From contig NZ_MTBQ01000011.1 in assembly GCF_002153375.1 (NCBI RefSeq), forward strand, positions 1 through 64,000: a DNA stretch of 64,000 nucleotides, written 5' to 3'. Below are positions 52,685 to 62,064 of the stretch, piece after piece; within the stretch, counting starts at the first letter, position 1; the number at the start of each line of letters is the position of its first letter. Below the pieces are notes generated by a model that saw only the letters and a list, made by a program, of their open reading frames with translations, was not told the origin of the DNA and ran no database searches. The translations under genes and the position numbers were made by a program. Source of the DNA: Oceanobacillus rekensis (GTDB taxonomy: Bacteria; Bacillota; Bacilli; Bacillales; Amphibacillaceae).

Positions 52685-52940
52685 TCTGCAGGAAATTTTT
52701 ACTATAAAATTAGGATTGACAACTTTTTAAAAAGCCTATGATATTACAACCTGCAACAATTTGTAATGAAAATGTTACTTGATTTTCTACCCCAAGATGT
52801 TTTAATTTTAAGAGTAACGTTCTATAATATTAGCGAAATTTAGCAAACTTTATTAGTCTATCTATTAAAATTGAAATTTCATATTAAAATAACTATAAAA
52901 GTTGCACAAAAATAATCTGTCATCATTGGAGGAACATAGC

Positions 52941-53948
52941 ATGTTTTCAAATGCAGAAATTGGAATTGACTTGGGTACGGCAAACATTCTTGTCTATTCA
53001 AAAACAAAAGGCGTTGTTTTAAATGAGCCATCCGTAGTGGCTATTGATATTAATACGAAGCAAGTTGTGGCTGTTGGTATAGAAGCAAAAGAAATGGTCG
53101 GTAAAACACCTAAAAACATCGTACCTATACGTCCATTAAAAGATGGAGTTATTGCTGATTACGATGTGACAGCACAATTGTTGAAAGAACTATTAAAGAA
53201 AGTAAGTAAAAAGCTTGGCATGTCCATGCGTAAACCAACTGTAGTTGTCTGTACCCCTTCAGGGAGCACGACTGTTGAACGACGTGCCATTCACAATGCT
53301 GTAACAAGCTATGGAGCAAAACTAGTTCATCTAATCGAAGAACCTGTTGCAGCTGCAATTGGCGCAGATCTTCCGGTTGATGAACCGATTGCCAACGTAG
53401 TCGTTGACATTGGTGGAGGAACTTCTGAAGTAGGTATCATTTCATTTGGCGGAATTGTATCTTGTAATTCCGTTCGTACTGCTGGAGATAAAATGGATGA
53501 AGAAATCATTCAGCATATCCGCAAGAAATACAATATTCTAATTGGTGAGCGTACAGCTGAAAATATTAAAATGGAAGTCGGTTATGCGACTCCGACTCAC
53601 AAAGAAAAAATGATGGATATCCGTGGCCGTGATATGGTTACCGGTTTACCAAAAACAATGGAAATCACGTCAACTGAAATCTATAACGCTATTAAAGAAT
53701 CACTTGACCAAATCTTGGAGACCATTCGTGCCACATTGGAAGAGTGCCCACCAGAGTTAAGTGGAGACATTGTTGATAACGGTATCGTTCTTAGCGGTGG
53801 AGGATCCCTTTTAAATGGTATGCAGGAATGGCTTGCAGAAGAAATCAGTGTGCCGGTGCATATGGCACCAAATCCGCTTGAGTCTGTAGCAATCGGAACT
53901 GGCCGGGCACTTAAAATGATAGGGAAGTTACAGAAAGCAGCAAAATAA
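52941..53948 (+). CDS. mreBH: rod shape-determining protein MreBH
   Basis: 335 residues, the exact length of B. subtilis MreBH. Actin-fold nucleotide motifs are '[13 protein letters not shown]' (phosphate 1), '[14 protein letters not shown]' (phosphate 2) and '[13 protein letters not shown]' (adenosine). It forms membrane-associated filaments that guide wall synthesis and, in B. subtilis, LytE positioning. '[20 protein letters not shown]' and the end 'KLQKAAK' favour MreBH over MreB or Mbl. ATG 52941 follows TTGGAGG. Confidence 0.93.
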   Translation: MFSNAEIGIDLGTANILVYSKTKGVVLNEPSVVAIDINTKQVVAVGIEAKEMVGKTPKNIVPIRPLKDGVIADYDVTAQLLKELLKKVSKKLGMSMRKPTVVVCTPSGSTTVERRAIHNAVTSYGAKLVHLIEEPVAAAIGADLPVDEPIANVVVDIGGGTSEVGIISFGGIVSCNSVRTAGDKMDEEIIQHIRKKYNILIGERTAENIKMEVGYATPTHKEKMMDIRGRDMVTGLPKTMEITSTEIYNAIKESLDQILETIRATLEECPPELSGDIVDNGIVLSGGGSLLNGMQEWLAEEISVPVHMAPNPLESVAIGTGRALKMIGKLQKAAK

Positions 53949-53973
53949 TACGTAGTCATATTTAAACATGATG

Positions 53974-54013
53974 AAAAAATCCCACCTTTAACTACTTAAG
54001 GGTGGGATTTTTT
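53974..54013. terminator. bidirectional terminator between mreBH and the lysine dehydrogenase gene
   Basis: Stem AAAAAATCCCACC/GGTGGGATTTTTT with A/T tracts on both sides. Confidence 0.93.
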
Positions 54014-54049
54014 GCTCTTCTTATATTTCTTCCATAATAAGGATTACTT

Positions 54050-55234
54050 TTACTTTAACCCTCTGTATACAGGGCCTATTTTTCTAATTTGCTCCGACTC
54101 TATTATTCGTACCCCTCGCTTCTTCATTTCCTCTATATACAACTTTCCGGGAACCATCTTTTCTGGTGGTTGAACACCTTTTGTTCCAATCTTGTCTCTT
54201 CCAATCATTTGCGCGACAACTGAAACGGTATTGGCTGTTGCACGTGCCATTGCAGTCACTTTCGTTTCCCTGTCCTTATATGTTGTCATTTCATATTCAT
54301 AGGAAGCATATGACCTATTCTTTATACCTGAAACAATTACCCTTAGTAATACCGCATCATCTTTTTCTCCTAATTCGACGATAGGATCCAATACTTTTAA
54401 AAACACTTCTCTTGGACTGATCATTTCCCCGTTTACTTCTACCTTATAATTATTTCTTGTCAGATTTAAGTCAACGAGCAGTTTAAACTTTTCAGCGTGG
54501 CCGGGGTAGCGAATGGTTTTATATTCCAACGTCTCGACATTGGGATATGAGAGTGAAAGTGTGGAGGTACCACCTGAGGTATGGAAGGCCTCTAAGGTAC
54601 CAAACTTGTCGAAGTAAATTTGTTCGACCTCACTAAGTGATGGGATTTCCTGTTTGATTCCATTGCGGATGATTAGCGATGGATCTGTATAATGATCAAA
54701 AACTCCTTCCATAGAGAAAACATGATTATATTCAATTGGTGGTTCTGGCTTCACCGGGATACCTCCAACATATAATTTTATCGATTTAACCGTATCCAAT
54801 TTACTCGCACCAAAACCCGATAAAATATTAATCATTCCCGGAGCTACTCCAAGATCCGGTATGATGGTAACTGCTGCTTTCTTTGCAGCTTCATTCATTG
54901 TAAGGACTTTATCTGTTACATGGCCAATATGTCCACCAAGATCTACAGAGGATACACCGACCTCAATTGCAGTTTTTGCTATGATTTCATTAAATGAATA
55001 AAATAATGCATTAATAACGACATCAAATTGTTTCATATAATCTGCGAGTTCTTCCCGGTTTGCTGCATTGACTTGAAATGCCTTTATCTTCGGTGATTTC
55101 AGCTGATCACAGACGACTTGCGCACGATTTATATCAATGTCTGCAAGTCCTACTGTTATCACATCTGCACTCGCTGCCAAATCACGTGCAGCTTCCTTTC
55201 CCATTAAGCCTGAACCGAGGATACCTATTTTCAT
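54050..55234 (-). CDS. lysDH: L-lysine 6-dehydrogenase (saccharopine dehydrogenase family)
   Basis: 394 residues. N-terminal NAD-binding '[18 protein letters not shown]'; '[20 protein letters not shown]', '[20 protein letters not shown]' and '[16 protein letters not shown]' strongly resemble the Geobacillus lysine 6-dehydrogenase as I remember it. It would deaminate the epsilon-amino group of lysine, giving the semialdehyde that cyclises to piperideine-6-carboxylate. Start ATG 55234 follows AGGGAGTG. The aldehyde dehydrogenase gene just upstream supplies the next step. Confidence 0.85.
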   Translation of the reverse strand: MKIGILGSGLMGKEAARDLAASADVITVGLADIDINRAQVVCDQLKSPKIKAFQVNAANREELADYMKQFDVVINALFYSFNEIIAKTAIEVGVSSVDLGGHIGHVTDKVLTMNEAAKKAAVTIIPDLGVAPGMINILSGFGASKLDTVKSIKLYVGGIPVKPEPPIEYNHVFSMEGVFDHYTDPSLIIRNGIKQEIPSLSEVEQIYFDKFGTLEAFHTSGGTSTLSLSYPNVETLEYKTIRYPGHAEKFKLLVDLNLTRNNYKVEVNGEMISPREVFLKVLDPIVELGEKDDAVLLRVIVSGIKNRSYASYEYEMTTYKDRETKVTAMARATANTVSVVAQMIGRDKIGTKGVQPPEKMVPGKLYIEEMKKRGVRIIESEQIRKIGPVYRGLK

Positions 55235-55275
55235 ATGGTTCACTCCCTGCAGTTTTTTAGAATCACAATTATAAA

Positions 55276-55328
55276 GGATGTTCAAAAAGTCCAGTAATAG
55301 TGACACTACGAGTCCTTTTGAACACGCA
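55276..55328 (-). repeat. short dispersed hairpin element, family 2, copy 4
   Basis: Minus strand GTTCAAAAGGACTCGTAGTG to ACTGGACTTTTTGAACATCC; the ends are near-perfect inverted repeats (GTTCAAAAGGACT/TGGACTTTTTGAAC). It is the shortest copy and lies in the gap between the two lysine-pathway genes, where it could act as a partial terminator. Confidence 0.6.
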
Positions 55329-55339
55329 CTTATAATAAC

Positions 55340-56836
55340 TTATGATTCTACATCAATTTGTGCACGCTGCAGTTTTCCGCTGTAATCCACATAGATTGCT
55401 TTCCATTCTGTAAATACATCCAATGCTTGAACACCTGAATCCCGATGGCCATTACCGGTACCTTTTGTGCCACCAAATGGCAAATGAATCTCTGCACCCG
55501 TTGTCCCTGCATTCACATAAACAATTCCTGTATCAAGATCACGTTGGGCTTTAAATACACGACCTACATCGTTGGTAAAGATCGAACTCGATAAACCGTA
55601 TGTTACCCCATTATTAACCTCAACCGCTTCTTCAAGACTTTTCACAGATATGATTGAAACAACTGGACCAAAGATTTCCTCCTGGGCAATACGCATATCT
55701 GCACTAACATCTGTAAATAATGTTGGTGTAAAATAATAGCCTTTTTGATGTTCTTTTGTAAGTTCATAGCCTCCAGCGAGTAAGTTTGCACCCTCATCTT
55801 TTCCAATTTCAATGTACTTTTTTATCTTATCTAATCCGGATTGGTTAATAATCGGTCCTATTTTTATCGACTCATCCAACCCATTACCTATGGACAGATG
55901 TTGCATCGCAGCAAGTAACCTTTCCTCAAGGGCCTGCTTTACTTTCTCATGAACAATGACACGACTGCATGCAGTACAACGTTGCCCACTTGTACCGAAA
56001 GCACTCCAAATAATCCCTTCCGTTGCAAGATCTAAATCAGCATCATCCATAACAATGACTGCATTCTTACCACCCATTTCTAAAGAAACCTTCTTCAATT
56101 GCTTTCCACAAGCGCTCGCAATATTTCTACCAGTATCATTTGAGCCTGTAAACGAAATAACCCGAATGTCTTCATGATGAACCATTGCGTCACCAATAAC
56201 AGATCCTGCACCAAAGACAACATTTAAAATCCCATCAGGAAGTCCTGCTTCTTCAGCGATTTTTGCAAGTTCATATGCCATGATCGGTGTTTCGGTTGCC
56301 GGCTTCCAAATGACAGCATTCCCTGCAACAATTGCCGGGAATGATTTCCACGTCGCAATCGCAATCGGAAAGTTCCAAGGCGTAATAATTCCGACAACAC
56401 CTACAGGGCTGCGCTGTGTCATTGCAAATTTGTCCTTTAGCTCTGTTGGAGTTGTCTGCCCGAACAAACGACGCCCCTCTCCAGCCATATAAAAAGCCAT
56501 ATCAATTCCCTCTTGTACTTCACCACGTGCCTCTTCGATTACTTTGCCATTTTCCATCGTCAAAAATTGAGCAAGTCTTTCTTTCCGTTCTTTCATCAGA
56601 TAACCAATCCGGTATAATACTTCCGCCCGTTGTGGTGCAGGAATAAGAGCCCACTCTTTCTGCGCTTTCTTAGCTGCCTTTACGGCTGTATTTACCGCTC
56701 CTGCTGCTGATAATGGTACTTGAACGATTTCCATTCCCGTTGCAGGATTGATTACCGCTTGCGATTCCTTTACATCCAACCATTTTCCATTAATATAGTT
56801 TTTAAGTTTCTGAACTTCCAATCGTAATGCCGCCAT
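55340..56836 (-). CDS. aldehyde dehydrogenase, probably of lysine catabolism
   Basis: 498 residues, full-length NAD(P)+ aldehyde dehydrogenase. 'TPWNFPIAIATWKSFPA' (cofactor channel), 'FTGSNDTGRNIA', the general base Glu in 'SLEMGGKNAV' and the catalytic Cys in 'GTSGQRCTACSRV' are all intact. Next to L-lysine 6-dehydrogenase, the likely substrate is alpha-aminoadipate semialdehyde/piperideine-6-carboxylate, giving alpha-aminoadipate. The enzyme class is firm; the substrate is inferred from context. GGAGGG before ATG. Confidence 0.9.
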   Translation of the reverse strand: MAALRLEVQKLKNYINGKWLDVKESQAVINPATGMEIVQVPLSAAGAVNTAVKAAKKAQKEWALIPAPQRAEVLYRIGYLMKERKERLAQFLTMENGKVIEEARGEVQEGIDMAFYMAGEGRRLFGQTTPTELKDKFAMTQRSPVGVVGIITPWNFPIAIATWKSFPAIVAGNAVIWKPATETPIMAYELAKIAEEAGLPDGILNVVFGAGSVIGDAMVHHEDIRVISFTGSNDTGRNIASACGKQLKKVSLEMGGKNAVIVMDDADLDLATEGIIWSAFGTSGQRCTACSRVIVHEKVKQALEERLLAAMQHLSIGNGLDESIKIGPIINQSGLDKIKKYIEIGKDEGANLLAGGYELTKEHQKGYYFTPTLFTDVSADMRIAQEEIFGPVVSIISVKSLEEAVEVNNGVTYGLSSSIFTNDVGRVFKAQRDLDTGIVYVNAGTTGAEIHLPFGGTKGTGNGHRDSGVQALDVFTEWKAIYVDYSGKLQRAQIDVES

Positions 56837-57035
56837 CCATATCCCTCCTGTAACAGATGTACATTAAATGCCACTTATCTTATAAATATATGAACTTTAT
56901 TTTACCCAATGACCAAAACAATGATATTTTATATAGCGGGGTATAAATTCATACTGCATGGCAGAAATTTAATGTGCTACATGTATGTGATATACTTGAA
57001 GATAATTTTTACAAAATGAAAGGAATTAACATCAT

Positions 57036-58379
57036 ATGGATAAGAAAAAAGAACAATGGTCGACAAAGCTCGGCTTTATATTATCGTCCGCCGGTGCAGC
57101 CATCGGCCTCGGTGCAATATGGAAATTCCCTTACATGACAGGTATGAATGGTGGTGGGGCATTTTTCCTTTTATTTATTGCTTTTACGATTCTAATTGGG
57201 CTCCCCCTAGTAATAGCCGAATTCATCATTGGGAGAGGTGCGCAAAAAGAAGCTGTCAGTGCCTATCAATCCTTGGCACCTAAAACACCTTGGTCCTTTA
57301 TCGGACATTGGGGTGTCATAGGTGCTTTCATTCTTATGTCGTTTTACAGTGTTGTAGGTGGCTGGGTTCTAATCTACAGTGCCATGTCAATTCCGGGAAT
57401 GATTATCCAGGACAACGCTAACTATCCAGAGTTATTTGCAACAATTACCGGAAACCCACTGTTAACTATTTTGGGCTTAGCTTTATTCGTGCTCATCAAT
57501 ATCATTATTGTTTCATTTGGCATCAAAGATGGAATCGAAAAATCAAGTAAACTTTTGATGCCTTTATTATTTATCTTTTTTATTATTATTGTTATCCGTT
57601 CGCTGACCTTTGAAGGTGCGATGGATGGGGTTCGCTTTTTCCTGCAACCTGATTTCTCCAAGCTAACGGCAGAAAATGTACTGTATGCACTTGGACAGGC
57701 ATTCTTTTCACTTGCAGTAGGTATATCTGTGATGGTTACCTACAGTTCTTATTTGAAAAAAGATGTCAGTTTGCCTGCTGCTGCCGGATCTGTTGGCGTT
57801 ATGAATATTTTTGTATCCTTGCTTGCTGGATTGGCGGTTTTTCCCGTTGTATTTGCTTTTGGATTAGAGCCAACGGAAGGTCCAGGACTGCTGTTTATTG
57901 TGCTTCCTGAAGCCTTTGCTCAAATGCCGTTTGGAGAGGTTTTCTTAAGTTTATTTTTATTGTTATTTCTATTTGCAGTCATGACATCTTCTTTCAGTAT
58001 GCTCGAAATCATTACCGCTGCTTTTACTGAGAAGAAAGAAAGATCACGCAAGAGGGTTTCCCTAATTACTGGAATTGTCGTATTCATTGCAGGAATTCCC
58101 GCTGCATTATCTTCCAACATACTTGCTGATTTTAAGATTTTTGGTTTGACTGTTTTCGATGCGAGTGACTTTTTAGTAAGTAATATTATGCTTCCTTTAG
58201 GCTGTTTGTTCATTGCTTTATTTATTGGGCATAAAATGGATCAGACACTCATTAAACAGGAATTTTCATATGGTAATAATTTGTCCCACAGTCCGTATCA
58301 AATATGGTTTCAACTAATACGATGGGTAGTTCCAGTTACAATAATAATCGTTTTTCTCAGTACTTTAGGGGTATTATAA
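57036..58379 (+). CDS. neurotransmitter:sodium symporter (NSS) family transporter
   Basis: 447 residues with 11 membrane helices, common for bacterial NSS proteins such as YocR. The Na+/substrate site in helix 1 is 'GLGAIWKFPYMTGMNGGGAF'; 'LGQAFFSLAVGISVMVTYSS' is the helix 6 region. Amino acid uptake with Na+ is expected. It is divergent from the lysine-catabolic pair (199-nt gap), so lysine or a related amino acid is a reasonable guess. AAAGGAATTAAC precedes the ATG. Confidence 0.9.
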   Translation: MDKKKEQWSTKLGFILSSAGAAIGLGAIWKFPYMTGMNGGGAFFLLFIAFTILIGLPLVIAEFIIGRGAQKEAVSAYQSLAPKTPWSFIGHWGVIGAFILMSFYSVVGGWVLIYSAMSIPGMIIQDNANYPELFATITGNPLLTILGLALFVLINIIIVSFGIKDGIEKSSKLLMPLLFIFFIIIVIRSLTFEGAMDGVRFFLQPDFSKLTAENVLYALGQAFFSLAVGISVMVTYSSYLKKDVSLPAAAGSVGVMNIFVSLLAGLAVFPVVFAFGLEPTEGPGLLFIVLPEAFAQMPFGEVFLSLFLLLFLFAVMTSSFSMLEIITAAFTEKKERSRKRVSLITGIVVFIAGIPAALSSNILADFKIFGLTVFDASDFLVSNIMLPLGCLFIALFIGHKMDQTLIKQEFSYGNNLSHSPYQIWFQLIRWVVPVTIIIVFLSTLGVL

Positions 58380-58480
58380 GTGTAAATATCTTTATTCTTC
58401 ATACCCCTTCCAAGTTTCAACCTCGAATGTAATATAAAGAGGTTCTAATGAATGCTAGGGTAACCAAAGGAGAGAATTTA

Positions 58481-59827
58481 ATGTCACAGAAAATTATTAT
58501 CGTTGGCGGTGTTGGTGGCGGTGCAACGGTTGCGGCCCAATTACGCAGAATGGATAAGGATTCCGAAATCCTGCTATTTGATAAATGTGGATATATTTCC
58601 TTTGCCAATTGTGGCATGCCATATCATATCGGTGGTACGGTGGAAGAACGAGATACATTATTATATCCGACCCGAAAATTCTCGGATAAGTATGATGTCC
58701 ATATCCATACAAACTCAGAAGTTATCTCCATTAATCGTTCCAAAAAGACGATCCAATATATGGTGGATGGAACCGTTAATGAGGAATCCTTTGACAAGTT
58801 AATCCTATCTCCCGGGGCAAGTCCCATTGCACCTAATGTGAAAGGAATAGATAATAGCCGTACGTTTACATTGCGTACAATTGAAGATATGGACCAGATT
58901 AATGCATTTATTAAGCAAGCTAAACCAACCAATACAACCATTATAGGAGCAGGCTTTATCGGTCTGGAAATGCTTGAAAACCTACATCAGCTAGGATTAA
59001 AATGTACGATTGTAGACCGCTCTCAACAGGTGATTAAAAATGTCGATGAGGACATGGCTGAAGTTATCGAGAATCACTTGAAAGAAAAGGGTGTCGATGT
59101 CATCTTAAATGATGGATTAGAGGGCTTTGATCATGATGGAAAAACATTGATATTAGACAGCGGGAAACAAATAGAAACCGATATGACGATTCTCGCCATC
59201 GGCATAACACCGAACACAAAATTGGCGACGGACGCTTCCCTAGAACTTGGTACTACAGGCGCAATTGCTGTCAATGAATATATGCAAACAACAGATCCTG
59301 ATATCTATGCACTTGGTGATGCTGTTGAAGTTAGAGATTTCCTGACTGGATCACCGAAAAGAATCGCACTTGCATGGCCAGCCCATCGACAAGCATATAT
59401 TATTTCTAGTCATTTGTTTGGTAATCCTGTCCCCTATCAAGGTAATCTCGGGTCATCGATTTTAAAAATATTTGATTTAACAGTAGCAGCAACAGGCCAT
59501 AACAGTAATTCTTTAAAAGATGAGGGAATATTATTCAAGCATACCCTTCTATCAACCTATTCACATGCTGCTTATTATCCAGGGTCAAAGAAAATTTGGA
59601 TAAAAGTGTTTTTCAATGGGGATAGCGGTTTATTATACGGGGCTAATGTTATTGGCTATGAGGGTGTCGATAAGCGTATGGCTGTCCTTGCTACTGCTAT
59701 TAAAGGGAAACTAACGGTTACAGACCTCCCCGAACTGGAACTCGGTTATTCACCGGTATATTCCAGCTCCAAAGACCCAATTAATGTTGTTGGTTATAAG
59801 GCGCAAGATGAATTGAATAATAAATAA
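58481..59827 (+). CDS. CoA-disulfide reductase-like FAD/NAD(P) oxidoreductase
   Basis: 448 residues. FAD motif 'IIIVGGVGGGATVAAQLRR', redox Cys in 'ISFANCGMPYHIGG' (Cys-single type of CoA-disulfide reductase and NADH oxidase), NAD(P) motif 'TTIIGAGFIGLEMLENLHQL', FAD 'IYALGDAVEV' and C-terminal dimer domain. Reduces CoA disulfides or other thiol substrates. No rhodanese tail is present, unlike CoADR-Rhd fusions. ATG 58481 follows AAAGGAGAG; the upstream in-frame ATG has none. Confidence 0.9.
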   Translation: MSQKIIIVGGVGGGATVAAQLRRMDKDSEILLFDKCGYISFANCGMPYHIGGTVEERDTLLYPTRKFSDKYDVHIHTNSEVISINRSKKTIQYMVDGTVNEESFDKLILSPGASPIAPNVKGIDNSRTFTLRTIEDMDQINAFIKQAKPTNTTIIGAGFIGLEMLENLHQLGLKCTIVDRSQQVIKNVDEDMAEVIENHLKEKGVDVILNDGLEGFDHDGKTLILDSGKQIETDMTILAIGITPNTKLATDASLELGTTGAIAVNEYMQTTDPDIYALGDAVEVRDFLTGSPKRIALAWPAHRQAYIISSHLFGNPVPYQGNLGSSILKIFDLTVAATGHNSNSLKDEGILFKHTLLSTYSHAAYYPGSKKIWIKVFFNGDSGLLYGANVIGYEGVDKRMAVLATAIKGKLTVTDLPELELGYSPVYSSSKDPINVVGYKAQDELNNK

Positions 59828-59857
59828 CGAAAAGAGCCCTTTAAGGCTCTTTTCGTT
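59828..59857 (+). terminator. terminator after the CoA-disulfide reductase gene
   Basis: Stem CGAAAAGAGCC/GGCTCTTTTCG with 6-nt loop and short T tail. Confidence 0.85.
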
Positions 59858-60042
59858 TGTATGAAGCAAATAAATGTGGTTTACCAAGGTCGGTGTTGTA
59901 TGTTTAAAAGTTAGTCTGGAAACTGTGTAACCTGCTGGACACCATTCTCATTGCGCCTTATTTGCTTCTTCAAGGGGACCCCATTTAATTACCATTTATT
60001 TTTTGTTAGATTTTTCGTCTTCTTCCAATAATTTTTAACCCT

Positions 60043-60483
60043 TTATCCGATATAAACACTCTCACATGTTCCAGGCAATGGTTCATAAAAACAATGTAGT
60101 TTATATTGGCCAGTAAAAGGTTGGTCATACCATGTTGGAGGACACGGACCGTATGGATTAAAGTACCAAAGAGCATATTTTGCTGGATGATTTCTCCAAT
60201 ATTCTAAATTCTGCCTAGCTAATCTTCTTTCAGATTCCCTTGGTCTTTGATAAAATACATTGCCTTTTTGAACAGCCTCAAAAGAGAAATTGCCTCCTTG
60301 TACTTGAAAAATGACATCTTCAATTGTTCTTATATCATTAAAGTCAGTACAATCTGCTACAGCGCGGTTAACAATTACATTGCCAACATAGAGCATTCCT
60401 TGTTTACCTTCGCCTTCAGCTTCTGCTCGCATCATCCTTGCCATTAAGTCAACGTCTGCACTTCGGTAAGCTACTCTTGCCAT
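60043..60483 (-). CDS. cwlJ: spore cortex-lytic cell wall hydrolase CwlJ
   Basis: 146 residues. Begins MARVAYRSADVDLMARMMRA and has the hydrolase-2 fold: catalytic Glu in 'MRAEAEGEGKQGMLYVGNVI', 'FSFEAVQKGNVFYQRPRESE' and 'NPAKYALWYFNPYGPCPPTW' region. CwlJ degrades cortex peptidoglycan during germination and responds to Ca-dipicolinate. ATG 60483 follows GGGAGGTG; a 33-codon upstream extension is not supported. Length agrees with B. subtilis CwlJ. The partner gene gerQ is not in the window. Confidence 0.93.
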   Translation of the reverse strand: MARVAYRSADVDLMARMMRAEAEGEGKQGMLYVGNVIVNRAVADCTDFNDIRTIEDVIFQVQGGNFSFEAVQKGNVFYQRPRESERRLARQNLEYWRNHPAKYALWYFNPYGPCPPTWYDQPFTGQYKLHCFYEPLPGTCESVYIG

Positions 60484-60612
60484 TTCTTCACCTCCCAAAT
60501 ATAGTATGAAATAAAGCCTATATTGATTCCCTTGTTTACAAAATAAGAATACTTCTTTTTTAAGTAGTAAGATGAAAAGCATTCTTCGTTTACTTTATTC
60601 CACAACAAAAAT

Positions 60613-60648
60613 AGGGATATTAAATCAGTTATGATTTACATCCCTATA
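60613..60648. other. hairpin of unknown role
   Basis: TAGGGAT.TTAAATCA pairs with TGATTT..ATCCCTA around a 4-nt loop. No T run on either side. It lies between cwlJ and the gene at 60724. Confidence 0.5.
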
Positions 60649-60723
60649 GTCTACTGTTAAATTGTATTTTCTTACCTATGACGGAACCCGTAAATTATGA
60701 ACCCGGGTTTCTTTATACAACCA

Positions 60724-61392
60724 TCAATCCCCTTCAAATTGATAAACAAGTTCGAAATTCGACTCGTTTAACAACTCTGCAACATGTACGCGCACACCAT
60801 GTCCAAAGAAAATCTCATTATCTGTCATCGCTACAACCATTGCTTTCGTATTATTCTCTACATCCAGATAAATATCACCAACAGCCGGTTTCAATGCATC
60901 ATCTGTCTCTGCAAGATAACTGATTGACTCATCCTGAAATTGCTGTTCCTCCGGTACTAGGTTTTTATCAAAATAAGCTATTTCCTGACTTGCATCCTGT
61001 CTACCTGGTACGAGAACAACATATTCATTATGCTTTACACCATTGTCACGGGTTGTAATCACATTTCCATCCTCAATACTTTCTACTTTTTCAATTTCAT
61101 TTAGTGAATAATGATCAAGGAAATCAGGTGCAGGTTTAACAATAAGTATATAATCTCCAGGATTTGGCTTTGCATTTTGATCAATAGTATAGCGTTTTCC
61201 GTAAAAAATAAATGTGTCATTGTGTTTCGGTTTATAGAATTCAATTTCTGAAGCTTGTGTCAGTACTTGCTTCATGTCTTTTAAGCGGTACATGTGAACT
61301 GATTTTTTAAACATTGCTTTTACGGAATACACTTTGTGAAGTTCATTCTGGTAAAAGACAAATTGACCTTTTCTAACTTGATATAGCTTCAT
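60724..61392 (-). CDS. uncharacterised conserved protein
   Basis: 222 residues beginning MKLYQVRKGQFVFYQNELHK. Beta-rich, soluble and acidic toward the C-terminus. Two related-looking halves each have a 'G.YI..V' strand ('NPGDYILIVKPAPDFLDHYS' and 'AVGDIYLDVENNTKAMVVA'), suggesting repeated small beta domains. ATG 61392 follows AGGAGG; a 33-codon extension upstream lacks a site. I do not recognise its function. Confidence 0.75.
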   Translation of the reverse strand: MKLYQVRKGQFVFYQNELHKVYSVKAMFKKSVHMYRLKDMKQVLTQASEIEFYKPKHNDTFIFYGKRYTIDQNAKPNPGDYILIVKPAPDFLDHYSLNEIEKVESIEDGNVITTRDNGVKHNEYVVLVPGRQDASQEIAYFDKNLVPEEQQFQDESISYLAETDDALKPAVGDIYLDVENNTKAMVVAMTDNEIFFGHGVRVHVAELLNESNFELVYQFEGD

Positions 61393-61584
61393 TTTGTTTC
61401 CTCCTAGAAAAATCCTTGTGTTCATTATAACTTTTTTAAATAATAAATACAGTTCAACCTTATATTTCCTTGAATTGCAGACTTTAAACATAGATTTTTA
61501 AATCACTGGGGAAGTTTGACGGATTTGGCAGCAATTAATTCATTGAAAGGGCGTTCACGTTCACTGAAAGCATTATCTTCCCGT

Positions 61585-61930
61585 AATTGAGATAAACTGC
61601 TGCAAAGTAACTTCTATCCTTGTTAGATCCTATCCACTAAATTATAAAATTGATTTAACTGGCTGATTTCCAAATACGTGTACTTTTGCCGCTGTCCCGG
61701 ATCACTCCGGACTGGTGAAGTTGTATGTTCCTATTTTAGCTATTGCAAGTGTAGTAATTGTAAGCAACTTCTAAATAGCTCCGGGAAATACACGGAGACT
61801 GATACGGGAAGAGCCGCATAGGTGAGACCCTGAAATGCGTCAGCATGAAGGGGCTCACCAGCCGCCTTAGGATGCGCGCAGTGTATTTCCCAGAGCTGTC
61901 GCCGAAATTTTTCCCACAGGTGATTGGATA
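61585..61930 (-). repeat. large dispersed repeat family 1, copy G (module 2 collapsed)
   Basis: Minus orientation. Module 1 at 61778-61896 (119 bp) is intact: arms GCTCTGGGAAATACAC and GTGTATTTCCCGGAGC with nested GGTGAG/CTCACC. Module 2 is reduced to its two ends: CACCAGTCCGG and CCGGGACAGCGG are separated by only a few bases (61689-61718), so about 105 bp of the interior is missing. Confidence 0.9.
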
Positions 61931-62064
61931 AAATCTCCTGTTTCACTTTATTTAAGCCCATTCTATATGAAATCTACTGGAAATTAAATGAAATTGAATC
62001 TTTTTGAAACTATTTAGGTCTTTTAACCGTATTATAGTTAGAAACTAAATTAGGAGCTGTGTAT

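Noticed and set aside
52780-52840. Sigma-I promoter for mreBH
   Set aside because: An ACCCC and a CGAA occur, but they are about 38 nt apart, too far for a sigma-I promoter.
56837-57035. Possible sigma-54 promoter (TGGCAG near 56962) in the lysine gene gap
   Set aside because: The matching -12 GC element is missing at the needed spacing on both strands.
59870-60000. Minus-strand short frames reading 'NENGVQQVTQFPD'
   Set aside because: The readable peptide needs a frame shift at a CCCC run and has no ribosome binding site. It might be a small decayed gene, but support is too weak.
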